Assembly (NCBI RefSeq): GCF_028372415.1
Contig: NC_092874.1
Coordinates: 334,198,651-334,262,650 of the forward strand
DNA length: 64,000 nucleotides
Reading direction: 5' to 3'
Source of the DNA: Notamacropus eugenii
Taxonomy: Eukaryota; Chordata; Mammalia; Diprotodontia; Macropodidae
This document shows positions 10,236 through 21,140 of this stretch, one piece after another. The number at the start of each line of letters is the position of its first letter. The first letter of the stretch is position 1. A model generated the notes under the pieces. The model was given only the letters and a program-made list of their open reading frames with translations, did not search any database and had not been told where the DNA came from. The translations under genes and the position numbers were made by a program.

Positions 10236-11340
10236 TTACAGCCATCTCATCATCAATGCCCCAAAGAGCAAGGGCTGACGTGACTTTCATGACCTAACTT
10301 AGAAGTAGCTGGGTTGAGGATTCATCTGTCAGTTGGATTCATATCTAGATATGAATTTGATGGGCCAACGTTATGTAGAAATTGAGCTAAGGTTAAGCTC
10401 ACTCTCCCAAGAGATGGAGGTGGGATGGAAAATAGCAGCATCTCGAGGTGTTGGGGGTGAGGGATGTTGGCAGTTTTGTTATTGCTTTGGAGCAAGAACA
10501 TTTTGAAGTAAAGGAGAATTTTGCTTCTTTGAAGCAAATATTCCTTTGTAAAAAGCTAATTGATATTAGATAGTTAAATGGAACTGAGATACTAGTTAGC
10601 TGACACCTAACAGTAGGGGGAACACAACCAGTGGGTGTCTGAGCAGAGCAAATTAGAGAGGGAATTCCTCAAACTGCTCAGGATACTCACTGAATACTGA
10701 GGGGATAGACCCTCAGCTGCAAGAATGAATCCAGAGCCCATTCACTACACAGGCATAGACAATACACGTACACAATACAGGCGTACACAATATAGAGAAG
10801 GGTGGCAAGAAGGTGATTTTGTCTTCCTCACTTGAATTTTGTTCTGTTAATTCACCTGCCAACTAAAGGCTATCTTGGAAACAAGGGGATCCTCTATATC
10901 CCTGACCTCCACACACCTGCTGGGGAGGTTTGGGAACAGGATCCCCCTCCAAAGTGCACATTGGGGATAAAATCAAATATTCAGACTGATATTTCCTGAA
11001 GGCAGGCAAAGGTTCTCATACTAATGTCAAGGATTTCTGGGGATTATAGTTCTGTTAAATAGTGTGAGTTCCTCTCCACTACCCTCATAGAGAAGGAAGT
11101 ATCACAAAACTCTCAGGGGAGGATGCTGTGCTGAAAGAGATGCCTGAGAAGAGCACTTTGGGTTTGGAGGGGAACTTGGGGTTTGGACAGTAGTGCTCTG
11201 GTTGTCATAAATTCTCTGCGACTCATATCTGCCCATAGAGGGACGACAATGGAAGAAGATGGGACTATGTTGGACTTAACATGACAATAATAAAATTTCC
11301 AAAAAAAAAAAAAAAAAAGGAAAAAGAAAAGACAGTCAAT
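10236..11340. other. unassigned sequence ending in a poly(A) run
   Basis: No family recognised. Around 11,285 an AATAAA-type hexamer is followed by 18 A's at 11,301-11,318, as at the 3' end of a retrocopied transcript. No TSD or source gene identified. Confidence 0.4.
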
Positions 11341-11344
11341 AAAA

Positions 11345-11565
11345 TATTTTTAAAAATAGAAGGAAAGCTAGATGGAAACACAGTCTTGCACGATACCTTT
11401 GAAAGTTACATGTTGAATGTATTATGTGCTTGAAAAGAAAAGCTATAGACAATAGAAATTTGTCATTTCACATGCAGTACTCTTTTTCTGTTCCATTTAC
11501 ATAGAAATGTTCATCTTATTTAGTATTTGTTAAATTCAGAATGTAAAATTAAAAAAAATTAACAA
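11345..11565 (+). mobile_element. L1 3'UTR tail, forward
   Basis: tttcacatgcagtactcttt, tcttatttagtatttgttaa and a terminal A-rich tract resemble the forward L1 tail at 42,062-42,348. Confidence 0.55.
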
Positions 11566-11739
11566 TGGTAGCCACAGAAGGAGATAGGGCTAATTGAGCC
11601 AGGTAGAGCTGTACAGGAAGTGTGAAAACAACATGAACTCTACCATCCAATAGGAGCATACAAGGGACAGAGGAGATAGAATCAACTTCTGACTGAGGAT
11701 AGTGCAAGAGGAAGGAGAGAAAGACCAGCTTAGATCATA

Positions 11740-13570
11740 ACCTTACTCCCCTCTTCCATGATCCAGTGATATTTGCCTCTTTTCTCGTCTTCCCACAAGA
11801 CATTCTATCTCTCAATTTCCTGAATTTTCACTGACTGTCCCCCATGCCTGAAATTGCAACCCTCTGATGTTCTTGGCTTCCTTCAAGTTTCAGCTAAATC
11901 TCAACTTTTACAAGAAGCCTTTCTTTTTTTTTTTTAATTTAACTTTTAACATTCATTTTCACAAAATTTTGGGTTACAAATTTTCTCCCCTTTTATCTCC
12001 TCCCCCCCCAAACACCAAGCATTCTAATTGCCCCTATGACCAATCTACTCTCTCTTCTATCATCCCTCTCTGCCCTTGTCTCCGTCTTCTCTTTTGTCCT
12101 GTAGGGCCAGATAGCTTTCTATACCCCTTTACCTGTATTTCTTATTTCCTAGTGGTAAGAACATTACAGTTGATCCTAACACTTTGAGTTACAACTTCTT
12201 TACCTCCCTCCCTCTCCACCCCTTCCCTTTGGAAGGCAAGCAATTCAATATAGGCCAAATCTGTGTAGTTTTGCAAATGACTTCCATAATAGTTGTGTTG
12301 TATAGGACTAACTATATTTCCCTCCATCCTATCCTGTCCCCCATTACTTCTATTCTCTTTTGATCCTATCCCTCCCCATGAGTGTTGACCTCGAATTGCA
12401 TTCTCCTCCCCATGCCCTCCCTTCTGTCATCCCCCCCACCCTGCTTGTCCCCTTGTCCCCCACTTTCCTGTATTGTGAGATAGGTTTTCCTACCAAAATG
12501 AGTGTGCATTTTATTCTTTCCTTTAGTGGAATGTGATGAGAGTAGACTTCATGTTTTTCTCTCACCTCCCCTCTTTATCCCTCCACTAATGAGTCTTTTG
12601 CTTGCCTCTTTTATGAGAGATAATTTGCCCCATTCAATTTCTCCCTTTCTCCTCCCAATATATTTCTCTCTCACTGCTTGATTTCATTTTTTTTTTTTAA
12701 GATATGATCCCATCCTCTTCAATTCACTCTGTGCACTCTGCCTCTATGTATGTGTGTGTGTGTGCATGTGTGTGTGTACTCCCACCCAGTACCCAGATAC
12801 TGAAATGTTTCAAGAGTTACAAATATTGTCTTCCCATGTAGGAATGTAAACAGTTCAACTTTAGTAAGTCCCTTATGACTTCTCTTTGCTGTTCACCTTT
12901 TCATGGTTCTCTTCATTCTTGTGTTTGAAAGTCAAATTTTCTTTTCAGCTCTGGTCTTTTCATCAAGAATGCTTGAAAATCCTCTATTTCATTGAAAGAC
13001 CATTTTTCCCCCTGAAGTATTATACTCAGTTTTGCTGGGTAGGTGATTCTTGATTTTAGTCCTAGTTCCTTTGACTTCTGAAATATCCTATTCCATGCCC
13101 TTCGATCCCTTAATGTAGAGGCTGCTAGACCTTGTGTTATCCTGATTGTATTTCCACAATACTTGAATTGTTTCTTTCTAGCTGCTTGCAATATTTTCTC
13201 CTTGATCTGGGAACTCTGGAATTTGGCCACAATGTTCCTAGGAGTTTCTCTTTTTGGATGTCTTTCATGCGGTGTTCTGTGGATTCCTTGAATATTTATT
13301 TTGCCCTCTGGTTCTAGAATCTCAGGGCAGTTTTCCTTGATAATTTCATGGAAGATGATGTCTAGGCTCTTCTTTTGATCATGGCTTTCAGGTAGTCCCA
13401 AAATTTTTAAATTGTCTCTCCTGAATCTATTTTCCAGGTCAGTTGTTTTTCCAATGAGATATTTCACAAGAAGCCTTTCTTGATCCCACTAGATACTAAC
13501 ACCTTCCATTTGAGATCACTCATACTTTGTACATACTTATTGGAACATTATTTATCCCATTAAAAGGGAG
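11740..13570 (+). repeat. L2 3' region split by a HAL1 insertion
   Basis: Forward L2 at 11,740-11,925 (ctggtt-type to caagaagccttt) resumes at 13,482 with gatcccactagatactaaca and runs into the L2 3' tail. The breakpoint repeat is the 16-bp TSD described for the insertion. Confidence 0.75.
11926..13465 (-). mobile_element. HAL1-type half-L1, 5' truncated, young
   Basis: Minus-strand insertion of 1,540 bp with poly(A) at the left (T run 11,926-11,935) and a perfect 16-bp TSD, acaagaagcctttctt, at 11,910-11,925 and 13,466-13,481. The first 550 bp are an uninterrupted L1 ORF1 frame with the RRM and C-terminal domain of ORF1p (GKTTDLENRFRRDNLKILG, RETPRNIVAKF, RITQGLAASTLRDRRAWNRI, ending KFDFQTQE). 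After the ORF1 stop about 990 bp of 3'UTR leads straight to poly(A), with no ORF2. That is the organisation called HAL1. It would depend on L1 enzymes. The open frame and perfect TSD argue for recent insertion. An L1 with ORF2 deleted is the alternative. Confidence 0.8.
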
Positions 13571-14000
13571 AAAAGAAGTGTAAGAGCCAATATCACTTTT
13601 TGGTTTTAGTGCAGAATAGACACTCTATCCATTATAGATTACCTGCATTGATCCTATTCCTTTCCTTTTTGTACTTCCTCCTTTGTTCAATAAAGATTAC
13701 ATGTAGCATGCATGGAAATGAGCTTAAGTTTTAAGTAATTTCCCATCAGTGTGCCAGACTTGGGGGATATAATGAGACAATAAATCCAAGAGAAGGAGTC
13801 AGTCCCTTGAGCTAGATGGTCAGACTTCCCTAGGACTGAACACAGTCATTATGTTCATGGATCCAGGTCAGAGGGGTCCCTTAGTGCATAGGGAAAGAGT
13901 ACAGTGCCCTTGGATCCTTGAGCCTAGCAGCTTTAAAATTGTTGTAAAGAGGAAAATGTGCGTAGGATAACAGAGAAAAAAGTGTAAGATATTATGGAGA
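13570..14000. other. unassigned sequence
   Basis: Nothing recognised. Confidence 0.5.
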
Positions 14001-14004
14001 GATG

Positions 14005-14168
14005 TACACAACCCTGAGAGGTAAGTAACATTAGCATCACCACTTCTAGTTGAGGAAACTGAGGCAAACAGGTTAATTGACTTGCTCAGGGCTGATCCGC
14101 TAGTTAGTATCTGAGGCTAAATCTGAATGCAGATTTTCTTGATTCTAGGCCCCTTGGGTCACCTGGCT
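14005..14168 (-). repeat. MIR/THER1 SINE
   Basis: ttgaggaaactgaggcaaac, tgacttgctcagggctgat, gattctaggccccttgggtc. Confidence 0.75.
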
Positions 14169-14399
14169 AAATGAAATTAGCTGGTTTTTTAAAAAAATCA
14201 AATTAAAAACTAATTAATCATTGCATTACTGATGTATATGTTTTATTGTTCAAATGAAGATGAAAAATCATTAGATAGTTAAGTATATGGGGAGAGATAA
14301 AGAGATTTGATTACTTCTGAGACTTTCCCTGGAAAAATTTGGGCTCAGAGCTAAACAAAAGAAATTTTATTGATTTATATTTTTATGCCTTCCCCAAAG

Positions 14400-14648
14400 T
14401 AGTAATAATAGCTGATATTTATGTATCACTTCAAGGTTTGTAAAGTACTTTACATATATCATCTCATTAGAACCTCAAAATAATCCTGTGAGGGAGGTGG
14501 TTTAATTATTCCTATTTTATAGATGAGGGAATTATTAAGACAGAGAAGATTTGCCCAGGGCCACCTAGCTAGTAATTGTTTGAGGCAGGATTTGAATTCA
14601 GGTCTTACTACGTCCAAGTCCACAGCTCTATCTACCATGCCACCTAAA
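14400..14648 (-). repeat. MIR/THER1 SINE, near full length
   Basis: Reverse copy from aataatagctgatatttatg through tcatctcattagaacctc to a head at accatgccacctaa. Confidence 0.85.
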
Positions 14649-14649
14649 T

Positions 14650-15450
14650 GCCTAGAGGCTAGACAACAAAGATCCAGATCAGCCCTAGATAAATGAGCTT
14701 AGTGGCCTTTGGATAAGGGTGAAGCAAAGGTCTGAAATGAGCTGAAAGATAGCTTCTCTTATCCCCTGAGGAGTTAGAGTTGAAGGATGTGAGGAGAGAA
14801 ACTGAGGCCTGAGGGGAGGAGATGGGAGAGAGGGGCACTATCTGTGTGAGGTTGGGGATTATTAACAATAGGTAATTAATTAATCTTCCCCTCAAGAACC
14901 CAAAGCACCTACTCTGTGTTATACATATAACTATTGGATTTGGATTTTGTCTCCTGTTCATTTCTCATTATGTCTATAGTTATTCATTTGCCTGTATTAA
15001 ATAATCTTGCTTGGTGGATATCTATAGGCACTTTGCTCTAAAATTTCTCCTTCTTTTTCATTTTAAAGACTTTTAGCTGGATATTCAAGATCCTAGGAAA
15101 ATATATTCTTAACAGCCCTTGTTAGGGACAATACATCAATGGCTGCCGTATAACTATTTCATATCGTAAGCTGCAGTCTAGAAATCCAAATGTCATTGAC
15201 TTCTCACTTGCTAATGTATCAATTAAAAGTGCACGATCTGTAAGCCTAGGAATCCCTGCTAAGCATTCCATCTTCTCATTTAGACTCTTCCAAAGGACTT
15301 TCATCAATACTTCCCCCTTCTAGTGCAGGAAGGTGATCAGCTGGCCAAATTCATTGATATACGGTAATGACAAGTGTAGCTGTAAACAAGTCATATCCCA
15401 TTTGTTACAGAAATTCTCAAATAGTCAAGAATCCTGCTTTGAATTCATTA
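14650..15450. other. unassigned intergenic sequence
   Basis: No repeat or gene recognised. Confidence 0.5.
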
Positions 15451-15451
15451 T

Positions 15452-15690
15452 AGCTCCAACAAGAGTCATGTCTGACTCTGTAACCGTATGAGGTTTTCTT
15501 GGTGAAGACACTGGGGTGGTGTGCCACTTCCTTCTCCAGCTCATTTTACAGACGAGGAAACAGAGGCAATTGGGTTAAGTGACTTACCTAGGGTCACACA
15601 GCTAATAAGTGTCTGAGGCCGGATTTGAACTCAGGTCTTCCTGACTCCAGGTCTGGCACTATTTCCACTTTGTCAGCTAGCTGCCTTATT
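15452..15690 (-). repeat. MAR1-type SINE
   Basis: gagtcatgtctgactctgta (RTE-shared tail), cattttacagacgaggaaac, gaactcaggtcttcctgact, head ending at gctagctgcc. Confidence 0.9.
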
Positions 15691-15775
15691 CCATAGAGGG
15701 CCATCCTAATTTCCTTATCATGAATATTTCCCTATCACAAAACCCCTCATTCCTGATCTAGTGCAAAAGTGTAAG

Positions 15776-15985
15776 ACTGTTTTGCATTGAACCTGTAGTC
15801 AATAAGACCTGAGTTCAAAACTGGCCTTGGACACTTATTGGCTATGTCAATTTCTATTTGCCTCAGTTTCCTCATCTATAAAATAGGGACAATAATTGCA
15901 ACTGCCTCCTAAGGTTGTTGTTAGGATTAAATGAAATGATATTTGTAAAGTGTTTTGAAAATCTTAAAAATATTATAAAAACGTT
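15776..15985 (+). repeat. MIR/THER1 SINE
   Basis: acctgagttcaaaactggcc, tgcctcagtttcctcatcta, aggattaaatgaaatgatat in forward order. It ends next to a short acgttaact tandem at about 15,979-16,016. Confidence 0.85.
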
Positions 15986-16032
15986 AACTAAACTAACGTT
16001 AAACTAAACGTTAACTAAAAATCTCATTTATA

Positions 16033-16175
16033 GGGTAGCCAGGTGACATAGTGGATAGAGCACCAGCCCTGGAGTCAGGAGGACCTGAGTTCAAATGCAG
16101 CCTCAGACACTTACTCGTTGTGTGACCCTGGGCAAGTCTCTTAACCGTGTTTACCTCCAATAACAAAATCTTATT
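16033..16175 (+). repeat. tRNA-derived marsupial SINE (WSINE1/SINE1-like)
   Basis: Well preserved: ggatagagcaccagccctgg, aggaggacctgagttcaaat, gtgtgaccctgggcaagtc, no extended core tail. Less diverged than neighbouring MIRs. Confidence 0.85.
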
Positions 16176-16254
16176 TACACCAGGCCAAGAAAGCCAGTGC
16201 TCATTTCCACTGCCGTTGGGAGAAAAAGGATGTTTTTATAATGGGCTAAGATAG

Positions 16255-18460
16255 ACATAGGACTTAGGGCATATAAGTAGGTCACTCTCACTGAGATACT
16301 AACTTGTCAGGAACCGGCTAAAGCTGTTATACCTTCTCCCCAAGACATTGAGGAAGCGTTAATGATGGAACTGTGAAGGCCGTGGGTGATATTTGAGCTA
16401 ATAGAAAAGAGGTAGGGATCCTTAAGAGAGGAAATCAGAAAGGGGAGTGCTCCAGGCACATGGGACACCTTATGCAAAGGAATGATGACAGAATTTGGAA
16501 TGCCATGCACAGAGAACAGAAAGCAGCCCAGGTTAGCTGGACCACAGAACACATAAAGGGTAATAGTGTGTAACTGGTCTAGAAAGGTAAACCAGAGCCA
16601 GATTCTGATGCCAAACAGAGCAGTATTTTATCCTAAGGCAACAGGGAACCATAGGAGTTTTTTGAACAGAAGAAATAACAAGGTCAGATCTGATCTTTAG
16701 AAATACTGCTATAGAGGATAATTAGAGATGTGTGAGGCAGAGAGACCAATTAGGAGGTTAGTGCAATAGTTTAGGTGTGATGGGAGAAAATACCTCTCAA
16801 TGTTTCTCACCATATCGGCTAGACCAGTTCTTTTCATTAAAAAGTATTGGAACTATCCATGAGCTTTGATTGACTCAGGACATTAAATCTCTGGCCATTA
16901 ATTTGGCTTCCCAGGCAACCCACAAACAATTCCAACAGTTCTTTGAGACTTAACCAGTGGACCACCTTGGGCAACAGAGACAGGGCAGCACTATTCAATT
17001 TATGAATTAATGATGTAGCCTCAGCTATAATTCTTTCCCTGTTCTAGATATCTTTTCCCCTGCTTTGGTTAAGTAAATCTTTTATAACTGTTTGATAGAC
17101 TCTAAGTCTCTCACTTCATTCCAAATTTTAAACTTTAGGTATCAGCCTGACTTGATCAGAATCAGACTTGATAAGTAAGAGGTAAGTAAGTAAGGACCTT
17201 AACTACAATTGCGTCCATGTGAGTGGAAAGAAAGGGATGGATACAAAAGATGTGGGAAAAGAATTGATAAGACTTGGAAACTGAATGAAGGTGAAGGGTG
17301 AGGGACAGAGAAGAATTAAGGATGATGCTACAGTCATGTAGATGACTAGGATGGTTGTAGCCTTGAAAGAAATAGATTACAAAATGGGAGTAAGTCCAGA
17401 AGAAAAGATAACTTCTATTTTGGACATGTTGAGTGCCTTTGGAACCAGCTGGAAACATTCAACAGGTAGCTGGTAATGCAAGAACTCAAGAGAGACCAGG
17501 GGATATATAGATCTGGAAGTTATCTACAAAGAGATGATAATTCAACCCACTAGACAGATGAGATTGGTTAGGGGGAGAGCATAAAGAAAGAGAAGTGGAC
17601 ACAGGATAGATCCTTAGGTACCCCCACCGATGGGGGAAGGATCTAGAGAATGAAATGGATTGGTCACAAAGGCAGGAAGAGAAACAAGAGAGCATGAATA
17701 GAGAATGTCTGATACAGGAATTGGCAATGTTGAAAGATTCACAGAAATCAAGAAGGATGAAGATCGAGAAAAATCCATCAGATTTGATCATTAAGAGATC
17801 ATTGGTAACTTTGGAGAAGGTAGTTTCATTGAAGTGATGAGATATAAAGCAATACTGCAGAAGGTTAAGAAGTGGGTGATAAAAGACATAGGCACAATGG
17901 GTGCAGAAAAGACTTCTCTAGGAGTTTAGGTGTGAAAGGAAGGAGGGATTATATAATGATAGCTTGAAGGGACAGAAGTAAGTAGTAAAGATTTTTTTTG
18001 AAGATGGAGAACAGCATGGACATCAACGAGTATGTCTACCTCTCTTGGCTCACTGTTTAAGGGGAGAATGGAGGAGAGGATGAACAACTGATCGACTGTG
18101 AGATGAAGAGATAAAAGATGAAGGGAAATTTACGAACAAACCAGTAGGGATTCCAGAAGGCACAATAATAGAACAGGAGGTCAGAGGAGTGTATGTACTG
18201 TTGTGGGTAGGATTGAGGTAGGTAATTGTGAGAGTACAAGAAGAAACAAGGGGAGGAGAAAGATTTTTGCCTCCATGAGAGAAACTCTGAATCATAGGGA
18301 TAAGGGAAGCAGGGTGTGGGAGTTTTCTAGCCATAGGATGGAGAAAGAAGAAGCATAGGTCTTGTAGTACCTTTGGCACCTTTGAGATCTCCAGTAGATG
18401 TGAGCTCCAACTCACCTTGTTCATTCACTCTCTATTTGTGTACATATATCAACAAATCAA
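16255..18460 (-). mobile_element. L2 LINE, about 2 kb, antisense
   Basis: Antisense L2 3' half: gggagtgctccaggcacatg, ccaaacagagcagtatttta, caaggtcagatctgatc, gcaatagtttaggtg, then ggtcattggtaactttgg-type sequence to about 18,460. Interrupted at about 16,788-17,165. No intact ORF. Confidence 0.7.
16788..17165. mobile_element. possible solo LTR inside the L2
   Basis: About 380 bp of non-L2 sequence between matched L2 halves. An AATAAA-like stretch near 17,070 followed by a short downstream segment is LTR-like, and it may be an old, broken endogenous retrovirus LTR. No internal genes are present and no clear TSD was found. Confidence 0.3.
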
Positions 18461-18529
18461 GGAACTCTGATTCCTTTGGCATGGGAACTCCCTCCACTAA
18501 TACAGCTAACAACAGGTTTATGAAATATG

Positions 18530-18710
18530 CCTTGGTTGGTCCTCACAACATCCCTGAGAAGAGGGTGGTGGTATTAATTATCCTTACCTCCATCCACTTC
18601 ACTGCTTCACTGAGAACTGGTTGGCCTACAACTTTTAGCCTTAGAGAACTGTTTGAGCCTCAAAGAAGCTAAGTGATTTGTTCAGGGTAACTCAGCTAGA
18701 AGTGAGGCAG
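18530..18710 (-). repeat. MIR fragment
   Basis: ctcacaacatccctgagaag and ctaagtgatttgttcagggt in reverse order; eroded. Confidence 0.55.
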
Positions 18711-18711
18711 T

Positions 18712-18985
18712 TAGGTAGAACAATGGACAGAGCATTCCCCTTGGAGGCAAGAGGACTTGAGTTCAAATCTGCCTTCAGATCTTTCTGAAGATCTGAACAT
18801 TTACCCTCTGTCTTCCTTAGTTTCCTCTTCTCTTCAGATCTTTCTGAAGATCTGAACATTTACCCTCTGTCTTCCTTAGTTTCCTCTTCTCTAAAATGAA
18901 GATTGTAATCTCATCTTCTAGGGATGCTATGAAAATCAAAAGTGTTTTGTAAACCTTAAGGTGTAATATAAAGCTATTACTAATA
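18712..18985 (+). repeat. MIR/THER1 SINE with a 59-bp tandem duplication
   Basis: Forward head (ggacagagcattccccttgg, gacttgagttcaaatctgcc). The unit 18,773-18,831 is repeated without change at 18,832-18,890. The tail continues from ctaaaatgaagattg. Confidence 0.85.
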
Positions 18986-19524
18986 ATTATTAATATGTAT
19001 TAGAGATAGGATTTGAATCCATATTTTCCTGACTTCTAACCTCAAACCCCATTCACTTCATACATCATATTGCCTCTTGTTTGTATACATATTGTCCTTT
19101 TGTTTAGTCATACCTCAATATGTACATTGCTATTTTATTGACCTTTTCCATGTATATGCTGATAACTGAGTTTTCATCTGGGTCCAATTTAATCACAGGG
19201 AGTTAAAGGAGCATTAATCAGTTTTTGAAGGTAGATGTGCATGATAGATAATTACAATTCTTTTCTAACAACATCAGAGAAAAAAAACCCCTAATCATCT
19301 CTGAACTAATCATCACTACTTATTCCTCCATGAAAGTCTTCCAAAGACCCTGGTTTCTTGTAGGCTAGGCCAGCGACAGCCAAGTCTTGTGAGATCCCTG
19401 GAAACTTTTTTCGTACGGGCTTGGTGATGTGCAGTATGCCTGTTGTCTGAGGCTGAGTCTAGCTAAACTGAGAAAGATTTATCACCAAGGTCAATCACAG
19501 GGTACCAAATTACTAGCTCTTTTT
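18986..19524. other. unassigned sequence, with a MIR head fragment at its start
   Basis: 18,995-19,075 looks like the 5' part of a reverse MIR (gataggatttgaatccatat). The rest is not recognised. Confidence 0.45.
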
Positions 19525-19668
19525 TGTTTGTTTTTTCTGGGGGGAAGTCAAAAAGGGTTAAGTGACTTGCCCAGGGTCACACAGCCAGTAAGTGTTTAAG
19601 GCCATATTTGAACTCAAGTCCTCTTGATTCCAGGGCTGGTACTCTATCCACTGTGTCAGTGCCCCCAC
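19525..19668 (-). repeat. tRNA-derived marsupial SINE
   Basis: aagggttaagtgacttgccc, cagggtcacacagccagtaa, gaactcaagtcctcttgatt, head at actctatccactgtg. Confidence 0.85.
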
Positions 19669-19985
19669 AGTAGCTCTTAAAGAGCATTCATTTATTCAGA
19701 GAGGGGTTGCTGCTATCTCTGTTTTATTGCATTAATTATGAATTAATGTGTAATTAAATACATTTCTTAAAATAAAAATAAACTCAATTTTTTATCCCTT
19801 GTCTTCTCTTATTTCTCCCTATTCTTTTCCATGTGTGCTTTACCTTTGTAACATCCTGTTACAATAATTGGCTCATTTTAATCCCAGGGACAATATTATG
19901 GCATGATTAGGTCCTTGTGGTTCCTTCCTCTGTTGCTTTAGGCAAGAGGTTTGTTTGGTTTTTTTTAAACATTTTTGTGTCACGT
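19669..19985. other. unassigned A/T-rich sequence
   Basis: Nothing recognised. Confidence 0.5.
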
Positions 19986-19987
19986 TA

Positions 19988-20208
19988 TAGATGGCACAGT
20001 GGATAGAGCACTGGGTATGAGGAAGGTATGAGTTCAAATGCAGTCTCAGACACTAGCTGTGTGATCCTGGACAAGTTACTTAACCCTGTTTGCCTCAGTT
20101 TCCTCATATGTAAAAAGAGCTAGAGAAGGAAATGGCAAACTGTTCCACTATTTTTGCCAAGAAAACTTCAAATGATGTCATGAGGGGTTGGATGCCACTG
20201 AACAACTA
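19988..20208 (+). repeat. MAR1-type SINE
   Basis: Full order: gatggcacagtggatagagc, ctagctgtgtgatcctggac, gagaaggaaatggcaaactg, tgccaagaaaacttcaaatg, and an RTE-like end (ggatgccactgaacaac). Confidence 0.9.
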
Positions 20209-20427
20209 TCCATCCCCTTGGTATTCTGATAAGGCCTTTTGACTCTCAGAATAATGATTTTAAATGCATAAGTTTCAATATGTAGGATTACTTCAAAAAA
20301 GCACCACTTAAATTGAAATACAGTTATCAAAATATAAAAAAAATTCAAAGACCCAAAGGCTTCCCCTCATTATATAAACCAGCCTGTGATCTTGAATACT
20401 GTCATAGGTCATGCACCCAAGAAAGGG

Positions 20428-20560
20428 AAACTGTAAGCTACTTGAGGTCAGGGACAGTTTCATTTCTGTCTTTGTCTTTTGGGAGTGGGTGGGTAGCAAA
20501 ATGCCTCTGGCACATACTTGTAACTTACTAAGTACTTGTTAAGTTGAATTGTTGAAATGA
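20428..20560 (+). repeat. L2 3' tail
   Basis: aagctacttgaggtcaggga and ctctggcacatacttgtaac match the L2 tail in sense. Confidence 0.6.
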
Positions 20561-20985
20561 TTCTTTTCATACTAAGTAACCCACTCATAGCTACAGTCAC
20601 CTACAAATAACAGTTGGTTTCTGCATCCATTGAATTACAACACTTAAACAGTTTAGCATGAGTTCCACATCCCATAGGTCAGTACCTGCACTAACTCTCC
20701 ACCTCCTGGTCTTAAAACATCACTGGCACAGGCTCCTGACAGGGAGAGAAGGAGGGAGTTCTTTGCAAAGTTATAGTCACCAAAAGTTTAGGGAGAGGCT
20801 GGAACCTCTGAAAGGAGATTTATATTCAAGACTGCATCCTTATACCTCCTATATTATTTCAAATTCCAGTAATGGAGCATCCTTGGAAATTGTCTCTCCA
20901 TTGGGAATTATTATACCAACTGCCTAGCTGGCAGTTCTACAAAATAACTAGGAAGTTATCCTTACCCTATTCCTAGGTGTTCCGA
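20561..20985. other. unassigned sequence
   Basis: Nothing recognised. Confidence 0.5.
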
Positions 20986-20989
20986 GGTA

Positions 20990-21140
20990 CTTCTGATTGT
21001 TCAGCTATGTCTGACTTTTTGGGACCCCCTGGACCATAGAATGCCAGGTCTTTCTGTCCTCTGCTATCTTTCAAAGTCTGTTTCATGCTCATTGTTTCCA
21101 TGACACTATCTATCCATCTTGTACTTCTCAGTAATATTAA
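20990..21140 (-). mobile_element. RTE 3' end fragment
   Basis: gttcagctatgtctgacttt, gaccccctggaccatagaat and gtttccatgacactatctat align in order with the RTE 3' end at 4320-4460. Confidence 0.7.

Noticed and set aside
12913-13467. A 184-codon RNA-binding protein on the - strand
   Set aside because: It is L1/HAL1 ORF1p; the apparent first codon is GTG within the TSD, so it is a truncated transposon frame.
16033-16110. tRNA-like sequences at SINE heads
   Set aside because: These are A/B-box-bearing heads of SINEs, diverged from functional tRNAs.
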